Positions 21,666 through 29,115 of a stretch of 29,956 nt of DNA are shown one piece after another (the stretch's first letter is position 1; each line of letters starts with the position of its first letter). The DNA is from an uncultured Collinsella sp. Its GTDB lineage: Bacteria; Actinomycetota; Coriobacteriia; Coriobacteriales; Coriobacteriaceae. A program made the position numbers and the translations under genes. Where the stretch lies: NCBI GenBank assembly GCA_959605475.1, contig CAUHFS010000030.1, forward strand, positions 1 through 29,956. The letters are read 5' to 3'. The notes beneath the pieces were generated by a model. That model was not told the origin of the DNA, did no database searches, and saw nothing but the letters and a program-made list of their open reading frames with translations.

Positions 21666-24152
21666 ATGAGTATCAAGCGTTTGGCACTTTGCCGCAGTCA
21701 GGGCCGTCTGTTTGTGCTGCTTCGTTTTGCCGGTCAGGATGTCGCCGCGCTTATTGAACGGGAGGGTTCTCAAGCGTTTGCCCATGCGACGACGAGCGGT
21801 TCTTGTGTGCCGTCGCTGGTGCTCCCGGTCGATCATGGCCGTGTGTTGGCGCTTTGCCCCTCCGTTTCCGATTACGAACGCGAGCTCGCCGTCTTGGTGC
21901 TTCCGTTTTTGGACGGCTCTACGATTGATGTTACATTTGCATCCGGTGACCAAAGGTTGGGCTCCATTCGCCTCGATAGCCGCGTGGCCAAGCTGGAATC
22001 CAAGATTAACTACAAAGCAAAGTCTGCGTTGTGCGCACTGATTCGCGATGCGCAGCGCGGCGAGCGCTGCGGTCGCTACGAGATCGATGCCATTCGCTAT
22101 TTGCCGGCCGACGTCGGCGCGGTGTGGCGCTATGAGGTTACCTGGGCGGGAGACCCCCGGTGCGCACCTGAGCTCCAGATCTTCGATACGCATATGAATG
22201 TCATCTCTGCCACCGTGCATGTGTTTGAATCGCAGGTCGATGTGCCGCAGCAGAACGGATGCCGTGTCAATAAAACGTACCTGAGCGTAGAGATGCCTCT
22301 GGATATACGAGATTTTGTCGTGATTGCGAGCGATCCTACAGAGCGGATCCAGAGCGGTTTTTGTGCCATGGATGGTCGCCTATACAACGGCATGGTCGAC
22401 GACAGCTGGAACCGCATGAAGGACGCGCGTGCAGACGACGCAGCTTATCGACGTTGGTTTGAGCAGCATCGCGCAAAGCCGGGCGATTTGGCGTGCCAGC
22501 GTGTCGCTTCGGCGGCCTTTGCCTATAGACCGCTCGTGAGCATTGTGGTGCCGTGCTACAAGACTGATCGGGTCTACCTGCGCAAGCTGCTGGAATCGGT
22601 GCTAGCCCAGAGCTATGACAACTGGGAACTGCTGCTCATGGACGCCTCGCCCGAATGGGACGCGGTGGACACCCTTGCGGCAGGCGCCAACGACGAGCGC
22701 ATCCGTCGCATCGAGCTTCCCGGCAACGGCGGCATTGTGCTCAACACCAACGCAGGTATCGAGCGAGCGACAGGCGACTACGTCGCGTTCTTGGACCATG
22801 ACGACATTCTGGAACCGGACGCGTTATTCCACTATGTTGCCGCGCTGAATAAGGCGGCCGAGGACGAGCGTCCCCAGGTCCTGTTCTGCGACGAGGACAT
22901 GTTCCAGAAAACGGGGGAGTGGGGCCAGCCGGTCTTTAAGACGCGGCTCAACGTCGACCTGCTCTATAGCCATAACTGCGTGACGCATTTCCTGATGGTG
23001 GAGAAGGCGCTCATCGATCGTATTGGCATGTCGCCAGAAGACGTCGCGGGCGCTCAGGATTACGACCTGACGCTTCGCTGCCTTGCAGCCGGCGCGCGCT
23101 TTGAGCACGTTGCACATGTGCTGTATCACTGGCGCGTTCATCCGGGATCGACCGCCGATGGCTCTGCCGATAGCAAGCCGTATGCTATTGAAGCCGGGCG
23201 CCTTGCGCTTCAGCGTCACTTTGACGCGCTGGGCATTTGCGGAACGGTCGAGGAGGCCGAGACGCCGTTTGTCTACCGCATGCGCTATGCGCTGCCGGAG
23301 CCTGCGCCGCTGGTGAGTATTGTGATTCCCACCAAGGATCACGTTGAGACGCTCGATGCCTGCGTGATGTCGATCGCCCAGAAGGCAACGTATGCCAACT
23401 ACGAGATCGTCTTGGTGGAGAACAACAGTGAAGCCCCAGAGACGTTTGCGTATTACGAAACCCTGCCAGAGCGCGTGGCTGCAGCATCCGAAGGCAAGGG
23501 CATGGCGCGCGTTGTGTACTGGCCGGGCGAGTTCAATTACTCCCAGATCATCAACTTTGGCGTTGAGCATGCCAAGGGCGATTACCTGCTGCTGCTGAAC
23601 AACGATACCGAGGTCATAAGCCCTGACTTTATCGAAGAGATGATGGGCTATCTGCAGCGTCCCGATGCGGGCGTGGTGGGCGCCAAACTCTACTTTGCCG
23701 ATCATCTGGTGCAGCATGCCGGCATTTTGGTTGGCGTGCGTGGCGCACTTGCCCATGCCAACCAGGACTTCTCGGCAAGGCGTGAGGGCTACTATGAGCG
23801 CGCAGTTCGCCCGGGCAACTTTAGCGCCGTGACGGGTGCCTGCCAGATGGTCCGACGCGACGTATTTGAGCGGGTCGGCGGCTATAACGAGGAATTCGCG
23901 GTTGGTTTTAACGACGCAGACTTTTGCCTTCGCGTGTGGGAGGCGGGCTACCGCACCATCTATACGCCCTGTGCCGAGCTGTATCACTACGAGTTCACCT
24001 CGCGCGGCAGGGAAGAGGCCAACGAAGAAAAGCTGCGCCGCTGGAAGCGCGAACAGGCCCTGTTCATGCAGCGCTGGCCGGAGTTCTTCCTCGATGGCGA
24101 CCCGTGGTTGGGGCCGAATCTTAGCAGCGAGAGCGAGTATTTCTCGATCTAG
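21666..24152 (+). CDS. Large two-domain GT2 glycosyltransferase (RfbF/O-antigen type)
   Basis: An 828-residue protein with two GT2 domains. Residues 1 to about 285 are a beta-rich region of the kind found before tandem GT2 domains. Domain one begins at about 288 (PLVSIVVPCYKTD) with FLDHDDILEP as its metal site near 375. Domain two begins at about 547 (PLVSIVIPTKDHVETLD) with LLLNNDTEVISPDF near 643 and FNDADFCLRVWEAGYR for the catalytic half. Such proteins extend rhamnose-rich or similar polymers with two linkages made by one chain. It follows the previous stop without any gap. Its stop codon overlaps that of the convergent ATPase gene in a shared CTAG (24149-24152). Confidence 0.9.
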   Translation: MSIKRLALCRSQGRLFVLLRFAGQDVAALIEREGSQAFAHATTSGSCVPSLVLPVDHGRVLALCPSVSDYERELAVLVLPFLDGSTIDVTFASGDQRLGSIRLDSRVAKLESKINYKAKSALCALIRDAQRGERCGRYEIDAIRYLPADVGAVWRYEVTWAGDPRCAPELQIFDTHMNVISATVHVFESQVDVPQQNGCRVNKTYLSVEMPLDIRDFVVIASDPTERIQSGFCAMDGRLYNGMVDDSWNRMKDARADDAAYRRWFEQHRAKPGDLACQRVASAAFAYRPLVSIVVPCYKTDRVYLRKLLESVLAQSYDNWELLLMDASPEWDAVDTLAAGANDERIRRIELPGNGGIVLNTNAGIERATGDYVAFLDHDDILEPDALFHYVAALNKAAEDERPQVLFCDEDMFQKTGEWGQPVFKTRLNVDLLYSHNCVTHFLMVEKALIDRIGMSPEDVAGAQDYDLTLRCLAAGARFEHVAHVLYHWRVHPGSTADGSADSKPYAIEAGRLALQRHFDALGICGTVEEAETPFVYRMRYALPEPAPLVSIVIPTKDHVETLDACVMSIAQKATYANYEIVLVENNSEAPETFAYYETLPERVAAASEGKGMARVVYWPGEFNYSQIINFGVEHAKGDYLLLLNNDTEVISPDFIEEMMGYLQRPDAGVVGAKLYFADHLVQHAGILVGVRGALAHANQDFSARREGYYERAVRPGNFSAVTGACQMVRRDVFERVGGYNEEFAVGFNDADFCLRVWEAGYRTIYTPCAELYHYEFTSRGREEANEEKLRRWKREQALFMQRWPEFFLDGDPWLGPNLSSESEYFSI

Positions 24153-25126
24153 TGCGAAGTGATTCCGAGTTTGGGCAACGATCCGGCAATCGTTTCGAGC
24201 TCATGCTGCTGTAAGTAGGCGGGATTGAGAGTTTCTTTTCTGTAGGCTAGGTAGCTGTCTCGGGTCAGCTCCCTAAGCTGTTTCGTAAAGAACTGTTCCC
24301 AGCTGAAGAACTTCTCGCAGTCGATAAAATCGGCAGGATGCAGGAGCATTTCTTGCGTTTGGGCATCGTTGAAGAGTCCCGATCTCAGCACAAGCCATTC
24401 AAACGATTCCGGCAAAAAGAGCTCGATCTTTTTAAATCTCCTGAGTGAATAGACATAAGGCATCTCGGGACCAAAAGCGGCTCCATCTGCAATTACGAGC
24501 AGCTTTTGGGCTGAGGAGCTCAGAGCGGTTTCGTATATGTTTGATTTGCCACCGGCACTTACGCAGCGAATTCCGCTTTTGGCACACAGGACTTTAAAGA
24601 ATTCATAGCCGGCGTTGCTGTCCTCGACGATGACTTCTTCTGGTAGATCTCCATCGTAGAGCTCGTCTCCGTAAATGCGGTATGTAGAAGTGTACGTGCG
24701 TGTGTAGACGGGATATTTTGTTGTGGCCCTGTTGGTGTTCTTGAGACCATAGATCTCATCCACGCTATAGGGGAGCTGGGGCAATTCGTCCCTGGCAACT
24801 ATGACGTAGTAGTTAGAGCTGTGCCGAGCTGCATGTTGGAATGCATGGCTCCTTACGAATTTTTGCGTATCGTCCACAAACACGATGCTGTTATCGATGC
24901 GGCTGAGTTGCGCTTCCCAATCGATGCCGCCGATGACGCGGCAGGGGGCTGCGCAATTAACGATTATCCCGCTTTGGGTTCCTAGGTTTTCGTATGCACG
25001 GAGACTGTCCAGCAGGGTGGTTTTGCCTGTTGCGCTTTTGCCTTGGATGATGGTGAGGTTTCGGCGAATGGTGAGTTTGACCTGAACTTTATTGGTCCTT
25101 ACGGTCAGCTGGTATTCCCCTCTCAT
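24149..25126 (-). CDS. P-loop ATPase with TOPRIM-like C-terminal half, partner of DUF4869-like protein
   Basis: A 325-residue protein I cannot name. Walker A is GKSATGKT (29-36), Walker B is IVFVDD (81-86), and YYVIVARDELPQL is a likely sensor strand. The second half has EEVIVEDSNAGYEFF (E168) and, 46 residues on, KLLVIADGAAFG (D214, G219). These resemble TOPRIM motifs hhhEGxxDxxF and hhhhDxDxxG, with the second aspartate replaced by alanine. The layout, ATPase then TOPRIM, recalls OLD-family proteins, but there is no room for a full ABC domain with signature. The start at 25126 has GGGAGG seven bases before it and forms ATGA with the upstream stop. The family call is inference. Confidence 0.6.
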   Translation of the reverse strand: MRGEYQLTVRTNKVQVKLTIRRNLTIIQGKSATGKTTLLDSLRAYENLGTQSGIIVNCAAPCRVIGGIDWEAQLSRIDNSIVFVDDTQKFVRSHAFQHAARHSSNYYVIVARDELPQLPYSVDEIYGLKNTNRATTKYPVYTRTYTSTYRIYGDELYDGDLPEEVIVEDSNAGYEFFKVLCAKSGIRCVSAGGKSNIYETALSSSAQKLLVIADGAAFGPEMPYVYSLRRFKKIELFLPESFEWLVLRSGLFNDAQTQEMLLHPADFIDCEKFFSWEQFFTKQLRELTRDSYLAYRKETLNPAYLQQHELETIAGSLPKLGITSH

Positions 25127-25575
25127 GCTCGAGCCTCCCTCAGACATTTTGCCGAGATAAGGACAAGCTCATCCATGGTATGAACAATCTGTCCGGAATT
25201 GATGACACGGGCTGTAAAACGCGCTTTGCCAAAATCCATCATATGGTAGAGGTTGATGGTGATGTCATGTTTGGAGGCGATGCGCAAGATCCAATAGGCG
25301 CAATTATCTCCGCAGGTTGAGGCGTTGTAGAGGTTTTGAGGCATAAAGAGCATCAGTAGAAGTGTTTTGGTGCCCGTTGATAGTTTCTCTGGCGGAATAA
25401 CGCCAAGCACCTTGGTGTCAATTGCGTTTGCGCCAAGAACAGTGCCATTATCAATGGATTTGATAATGCGCTGTGACAGGGGATCTTGCAGCCAAGAGGG
25501 AGAATAGCTGTAATCAAAGAATGTCGACGTGTCATAAATCACATCGTCTCTGTCGCCGTAGTGAATGCTGAGCAT
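25123..25575 (-). CDS. DUF4869-like protein
   Basis: A 150-residue protein that opens MLSIHYGD and has the blocks DPLSQRIIKSID, GANAIDTKVLGVIPPEKLSTGTKTLLLML, NASTCGDNCAYWILRIA and HDITINLYHMMDFG, which I recognise as DUF4869. No catalytic motif is evident; C-G-D-N-C could bind a metal. The start at 25575 is chosen because GGAGGAACA stands directly before it. Its stop overlaps the start of the ATPase gene (ATGA), so the two are made together and probably act together. Members occur in phage-rich and accessory parts of gut Clostridia and Actinobacteria. Function unknown. Confidence 0.7.
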   Translation of the reverse strand: MLSIHYGDRDDVIYDTSTFFDYSYSPSWLQDPLSQRIIKSIDNGTVLGANAIDTKVLGVIPPEKLSTGTKTLLLMLFMPQNLYNASTCGDNCAYWILRIASKHDITINLYHMMDFGKARFTARVINSGQIVHTMDELVLISAKCLREARA

Positions 25576-25865
25576 TGTTCCTCCATGGTTGCTTGTTGCG
25601 ACTACTTTACCATGTTGGGGTCGATTTCCCTCAGGCCGTGGATAACGGGTCATTCAGCACGTCTGTTAGAACGAACCGATGACTTTTACAGGTGTAACAA
25701 CTTTCCATCCTGCGGTAATTGCCTGTCTCGATATGTTGGATTTAGCGGGTCGAAACAAACGATGTTCCGCGATAAGCTTATACAAGTTTATATAAACCGA
25801 TAAATCTCGATATAACTTACGATAGGAATATAAAGATGCGATTTGACATGAAACTACAGATTTAA
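25576..25865. promoter_or_regulatory. AT-rich divergent spacer with a 12-bp palindrome
   Basis: No gene was found in this 290-base spacer between the divergent DUF4869-like and membrane protein genes. GTTTATATAAAC (25786-25797) is a perfect palindrome, and the word CGATA recurs around it (about 25769, 25797, 25808, 25820). This looks like promoter or operator DNA, but no -10/-35 pair stands out. Confidence 0.35.
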
Positions 25866-26666
25866 ATGCTTGAGGCTCTTAAGAAGTCTCTCGTACGGGA
25901 GTTTTTTTTGCTAATGAAAATGACAACTCATAAGCTTCTATTTATCTTAATTTCAGTAGTGACATTTCTATTTTGCGCTCCGTTGTTGGTGAATGTTCTA
26001 TTTATGTATGAGGCGCCTTGCGCAGTCTTTGAAGCGCGTTTTGATCCGGGGGATTTGCTTGGATATATCGGCTCTGCTGCTGTTGGCGCCGGTTCCATTT
26101 CTCTTGCGCTGTATTCGGTCTACCAGACCGAAAGACTGAATAAACTTGATCGTAATCTGCAGAGGCAACAAGATGAGTTTAAACGGGAAAATACTAAGCG
26201 TCCGTTTTTTATAATCGATAAGGTGTTGGTTGACGATAAGCCTGTCGACATCGATGGAGATAAGGGTATCTGGACAAGCACGGTAAATGAGGCCGTGCGT
26301 CTCTCTATCGAAATTCGCAATGTTGGGGATGGACCGGCCTGTCGACTTCGCCTGAAGGATGATTCGGCTTTTGGCAAAGCTTCGTCCATGGATCAGCATC
26401 GTTTATGTGTTCCTCAAGAAGGGGTTTATAAATTTGCAGCTTCGTTGGCAAGCTTAGAAAAAAAGGGAGCCGTACTGCTTTTATTCAGATATGAGAACAT
26501 CGTTGGGTGTTCTTTTGCGCAGCAGGCCGATATACAAATTTCCTATAAACCGATTTACGGAGAGGAAATGTTAGAAACTGACGATGGCGAGCATGCACAT
26601 GAGATGATTGGCCAGAATGTCGAATTGTCCGTTAGTTCTTTAACGGCTCAGATTGTGGAAACCTGA
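25866..26666 (+). CDS. Hypothetical protein with two N-terminal membrane segments
   Basis: A 266-residue protein of unknown family. Two hydrophobic helices are visible, LLFILISVVTFLFCAPLLVNVLF (about 24-46) and LLGYIGSAAVGAGSISLALYSVY (about 64-86). A charged, probably coiled-coil stretch follows (RLNKLDRNLQRQQDEFKREN), then a soluble beta-rich domain of about 150 residues with EIRNVGDGPACRLRLKD, which reads like an immunoglobulin-type fold. So it is likely anchored with its large domain on one side of the membrane. The ATG at 25866 has no ribosome site; the ATG at 25914 with GGGAG upstream is an alternative. Base composition is AT-rich compared with the core genes, a sign of transfer. Confidence 0.6.
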   Translation: MLEALKKSLVREFFLLMKMTTHKLLFILISVVTFLFCAPLLVNVLFMYEAPCAVFEARFDPGDLLGYIGSAAVGAGSISLALYSVYQTERLNKLDRNLQRQQDEFKRENTKRPFFIIDKVLVDDKPVDIDGDKGIWTSTVNEAVRLSIEIRNVGDGPACRLRLKDDSAFGKASSMDQHRLCVPQEGVYKFAASLASLEKKGAVLLLFRYENIVGCSFAQQADIQISYKPIYGEEMLETDDGEHAHEMIGQNVELSVSSLTAQIVET

Positions 26667-27035
26667 ATAGTTTTACCGATTTATGGTCATCAATGTGCGA
26701 ATGTAATTATGCGTTACCGAAGTCGGGCTCGGCTATAAAGAGGCACTTTTATTTCTTGGGCTAATGGTCGGTGTAGCAGTAATACTACTGCGAGGAACAG
26801 ACGCGATGCTGATTGGTTTTTTGCTGGCGGTCTATCGTCATTTGGGTGGCAGGCTCTGCCACCCATGAAGATTGCCGCCCTTTAATCTTTAGCAAGTTGG
26901 CATATTTTAGGCATGTGTTGGCTTCGTCTAAATCCTAAAACTATACAAGGTCGTGGAAGGATTCGTCGGTTATTTTCTTCTGCTTAATGAGGAACATTTC
27001 GGGGCCTTGATTCTCATTTTCATTGCAACAGCCTA
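26667..27035. other. Gene-free AT-rich stretch with a perfect hairpin
   Basis: No reading frame with a ribosome site was found in this 369-base stretch. TGGGTGGCAG (26843-26852) and CTGCCACCCA (26856-26865) form a perfect 10-bp stem with a three-base loop. It lacks a T-tract, so it may be a terminator of the preceding gene that is not of the intrinsic type, or part of a small RNA. Confidence 0.5.
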
Positions 27036-27067
27036 AGGACTCAGCGCAACGCGTTGCGCTGAGTCCT
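27036..27067. repeat. Perfect 32-bp palindrome at the left edge of the IS mosaic
   Basis: AGGACTCAGCGCAACG is followed directly by its exact reverse complement, with no spacer. AT-rich chromosomal DNA stops here and GC-rich IS DNA begins. It may be two abutted IS ends, a symmetric IS30-type target, or a strong hairpin blocking incoming transcription. Confidence 0.9.
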
Positions 27068-27137
27068 GAGGCGCGAATCCAGGTAGGCAACCCCAGAGAG
27101 GCCGGAATCCCCCGGCCCTCGATGGAGGGAGGCCGAC

Positions 27138-27290
27138 ATGTCCAGACCGAAGCCGTCCGGGAGGTCGTACGGGAGGCTCACGAGGTACGAGAGGAACACG
27201 ATCGAGAGGATGCTCGACCTCAACCGCAGCGCCCGCGAGATCGCCGCGGAGCTCGGCAGGTCGCCCCCAGGGATGTGTTCCGTCAAGTAA
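27138..27290 (+). pseudogene. IS30-family transposase, N-terminal remnant
   Basis: Fifty codons from ATG 27138 (GGAGGGAGGCC before it) to TAA 27288. GRLTRYERNTIERMLDLN and SAREIAAELGRSP are the N-terminal helix-turn-helix of IS30 transposases, in which STVSREV normally comes next. Here the sequence changes after GRSP to PGMCSVK and stops, so the DDE catalytic part is gone. The break coincides with the end of IS21-like DNA (TCGACA repeats at 27293-27322), so the IS21-type element probably landed in this gene. Confidence 0.72.
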
Positions 27291-27341
27291 AAATCGACAA
27301 ATACGTCTGTCGAATTTCGACACCCTCATGCTGACCGCCTC

Positions 27342-27376
27342 CGGGCGGGCCGGCGCCGTCGCGGCCGGCCCGCCCG
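27342..27376. repeat. Strong GC hairpin between IS fragments
   Basis: CGGGCGGGCCGGC (27342-27354) pairs perfectly with GCCGGCCCGCCCG (27364-27376). It lies just after the small gene that follows istB. TGTCGAAtTTCGACA at about 27308-27322 and TCGACA at 27293 may be subterminal repeats of the IS21-type end. Confidence 0.7.
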
Positions 27377-27380
27377 CTGC

Positions 27381-27572
27381 CTAGAACGGTATCTCCCATT
27401 CCTCCGGGGGCACCTCCTCCATCCCGCCCCGCTCGCCCGTCATCAGCGGGTGGTCTGGCGTCAGCTCGCAGCCCGGGCACTGGAAGAGCCCGCAGAGCGT
27501 CTGCGCGTCCCAGCCGCCGGCGTCGCGGTCTCTCATCCTGTTCACCGGGAAGTCCTCCGCGGCGTACCTCAT
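27381..27572 (-). CDS. Small protein coupled to the istB fragment
   Basis: A 63-residue open frame whose ATG (27572-27570) overlaps the istB stop as ATGA. It contains CPGCELTPDHPL and a very acidic C-terminus (EEVPPEEWEIPF). I recognise no family. The coupling and its place inside the element suggest it is a third gene of this IS21-type transposon. Confidence 0.5.
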   Translation of the reverse strand: MRYAAEDFPVNRMRDRDAGGWDAQTLCGLFQCPGCELTPDHPLMTGERGGMEEVPPEEWEIPF

Positions 27573-28097
27573 TCGGCCTCACCCTTCCCGGGCATCAGCG
27601 CGTTCTCCATCCTGTAGCTGGCGCCGTTGAACTCCACCAGCCTGCCCGTGTAGACGAGCCTGTCCACGACGGCCGCGGCCATCTTGTCGTCGCCGAACAC
27701 CGTGCCCCACCTGCTGAACTCTATGCTGGTGGTGACTATGAGGCTCTGGGTGCCCTCGGGGGCCGACATGACCTGGAACAGCAGCCTCGCCCCCTCGACG
27801 TCGAGCGGCACGTAGCCGAGCTCGTCGAGTACTAGCAGGTCCGCCGACAGCAGGTCGTCGAGCTCCCTGCGCAGCCTGCCGCGGTCGCGCGCGTCGGCCA
27901 AGTGCATCACGAGCTGCGCGACGGTGAAGAACCTCACGGACTTGCCGGCCCTGACAGCGGCGGCGCCGACCGCGATGGCGAGGTGGGTCTTGCCCCTGCC
28001 CGTCTTCCGGTGGAAGACGAAGTCCTGGCACGCGTCGATGAAGGCGAGCGACCTGAGGTCGGCCTCCCCGTAGCCGTCGGGGAACGAGACTGACCTC
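27569..28097 (-). pseudogene. istB: IstB-like ATPase of an IS21-type element, 5' end lost
   Basis: Reading from about 28090 to the stop at 27569 gives one open frame of about 175 residues: FPDGYGEADLRSLAFIDAC, then HRKTGRGKTHLAIA (Walker A region), FTVAQLVMHLADARDRG, DLLVLDELGYVPLD (Walker B) and FSRWGTVFGDDKMAAAVVDRL, all IstB blocks. A GTG at 27937 is an internal codon, not the start. The first Walker A glycine expected in IstB is an arginine here, so ATP binding may be impaired. The N-terminal third and the istA transposase gene are missing; at about 28090-28098 the sequence switches to another transposase. IstB is the helper that loads and regulates the IstA transposase on target DNA. Confidence 0.78.
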
Positions 28098-28328
28098 CCA
28101 GAACTCGGCCGTCCTGCGCCTGAAGGACCGCCCGCCGCCCGGCATCGCCGCTCGGGAGTCCTTGGAGAGGAGCCACCCGAGGAACTCGTCCAGCCTTGTC
28201 GCCGTGTCGTCGTACCTCACCGTCGTCGACGCGCCGCAGGCCGTGCACCTCCACCGCTGGGACCCCGATGAGGTCCTGCCGTTGCGCTTGGTCCGACCGC
28301 CGCAGTAGGGGCAATAAACGGCCTTCAT
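28098..28328 (-). pseudogene. Zinc-ribbon transposase N-terminus (IS1249-like), truncated
   Basis: From ATG 28328 (AGAGGTG upstream) the frame reads a zinc ribbon, CPYCGGRTKRNGRTSSGSQRW then CTACG, and LDEFLGWLLSKDSRAA ... FRRRTAEFW, the N-terminal part of IS256-superfamily/IS1249-like transposases. After W (28098) the homology ends where IstB homology starts, in another frame. The DDE catalytic domain is absent, so the gene is dead. The frame stays open into istB by chance. Its upstream DNA holds a minus-strand terminator and a repeated 17-base word, probably the element's outer end. Confidence 0.68.
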
Positions 28329-28399
28329 GGGCACCTCTTCCGAAAGGGTATTTAACGGTTCCGGAAAAGGTTATCTACCTGCGAGAACGATAGGCAACC

Positions 28400-28416
28400 G
28401 GACACACATTCTGTCC
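28400..28416. repeat. 17-base IS end repeat, inner copy
   Basis: GGACACACATTCTGTCC, one base different from the copy at 28489-28505. GGACA and TGTCC form a small dyad in each. Confidence 0.65.
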
Positions 28417-28450
28417 GAGCGGTTAAAGCGGGCACGGAATTTAAACGGCT

Positions 28451-28482
28451 GAAAAAGGGGCATCGACCTGCGCCGATGCCCC
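28451..28482 (-). terminator. Terminator guarding the IS transposase from outside transcription
   Basis: GGGGCATCG (28457-28465) pairs with CGATGCCCC (28474-28482), and the minus strand continues with TTTTTC. It stands between the end repeats, ahead of the truncated transposase, as IS elements often place terminators to block readthrough. Confidence 0.75.
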
Positions 28483-28488
28483 CAACGT

Positions 28489-28505
28489 GGACACACATTT
28501 TGTCC
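28489..28505. repeat. 17-base IS end repeat, outer copy
   Basis: GGACACACATTTTGTCC. After it, base composition returns to the AT-rich chromosome, so this is the likely outer tip of the IS fragment. Confidence 0.65.
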
Positions 28506-29046
28506 TATAAGCCCCATTATGTTGGTCATTCATTAACTATTAACATGGCTCTGATGATTTTGTGGCTATCAGATTTTCCATTTATGTCTACGAAACTGTT
28601 TCCGTTGCTTTTGATTATTTGCAGCGGAAACAGATGCGAGATTAAGGAGGACTTTCAAACTCGATTGAGGAGCCTGTTGAATTATACGAGTGTGAAGTCG
28701 TTCCCTCGTTATGTTGAGTTCCTGGTGCTTTTTTCGTAACGGTCGACTTGCCGCGTTTGATTCGTTTGTCGAAAATCGTCTAATAAATTAGTCATGATGG
28801 CAAGTCGTAACAGCTTGTTCTTTTTGACTCGCGGCGATTGTTTTGAGAAATAGGTGGCTCGGTGAGCTTGTAAACATCGCAAAGCTGTCAGCCTTAGGGC
28901 TATTTACTGATAATGATTTGCGATTCTAGTAAAAACTTGCATTTGCTCTTGGTCACCTACGCTATTTGGTTTTGTTGGATGCATTATTGTATTGGGTTGC
29001 GTGGGCCTCTCTCTAGTCAAGACTGTTGCGCCGGCAATGAGAATTC
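28506..29046. other. AT-rich stretch without a convincing gene
   Basis: An open frame through 28739 exists but has no ribosome site and begins inside the IS end, so I do not call it. CGACTTGCC (28744-28752) and GGCAAGTCG (28799-28807) are exact inverted repeats enclosing CTAAT-AA-ATTAG, so the region could fold into a long RNA stem-loop. Nothing else is recognised. Confidence 0.5.
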
Positions 29047-29076
29047 ATGACATTAAAAATTGTTGACAGATATAGT
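29047..29076 (+). promoter_or_regulatory. Promoter of the right-edge gene
   Basis: ATGACA (29047-29052) and TATAGT (29071-29076), five of six matches each, 18 bases apart. A TTGACA also occurs at 29063 but has no -10 at the right spacing. The gene's ATG follows 40 bases on. Confidence 0.5.
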
Positions 29077-29115
29077 ATTGAGAACAAGTGTCACATAAAA
29101 GTTAAGAGGTATCTT

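Larger units (their letters stand above)
27036..28505. mobile_element. GC-rich mosaic of insertion-sequence fragments
   Basis: This segment is far richer in GC than the DNA on both sides and contains pieces of at least three insertion sequences: the N-terminus of an IS30-like transposase on the plus strand, the 3' part of an IS21-type istB with a small coupled gene on the minus strand, and the N-terminus of a zinc-ribbon transposase with its outer end on the minus strand. None is complete. The left limit is a 32-bp palindrome and the right limit a repeated 17-base GGACACAC.. word. It is a hot spot into which elements have been inserted one after another and then deleted. Confidence 0.78.

Noticed and set aside
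20238..22220. Long minus-strand frame under the glycosyltransferase genes, and a similar one at 17143-19293
   Set aside because: Composition is rich in Arg, His and Val without motifs, and the plus-strand genes are clear GT2 enzymes.
27579..28328. One continuous 251-codon transposase
   Set aside because: Homology to the zinc-ribbon transposase ends at 28098; the remainder is the wrong frame of istB.
28476..28739. 87-codon plus-strand open frame
   Set aside because: It begins inside the IS end, has no ribosome site and no recognisable protein.
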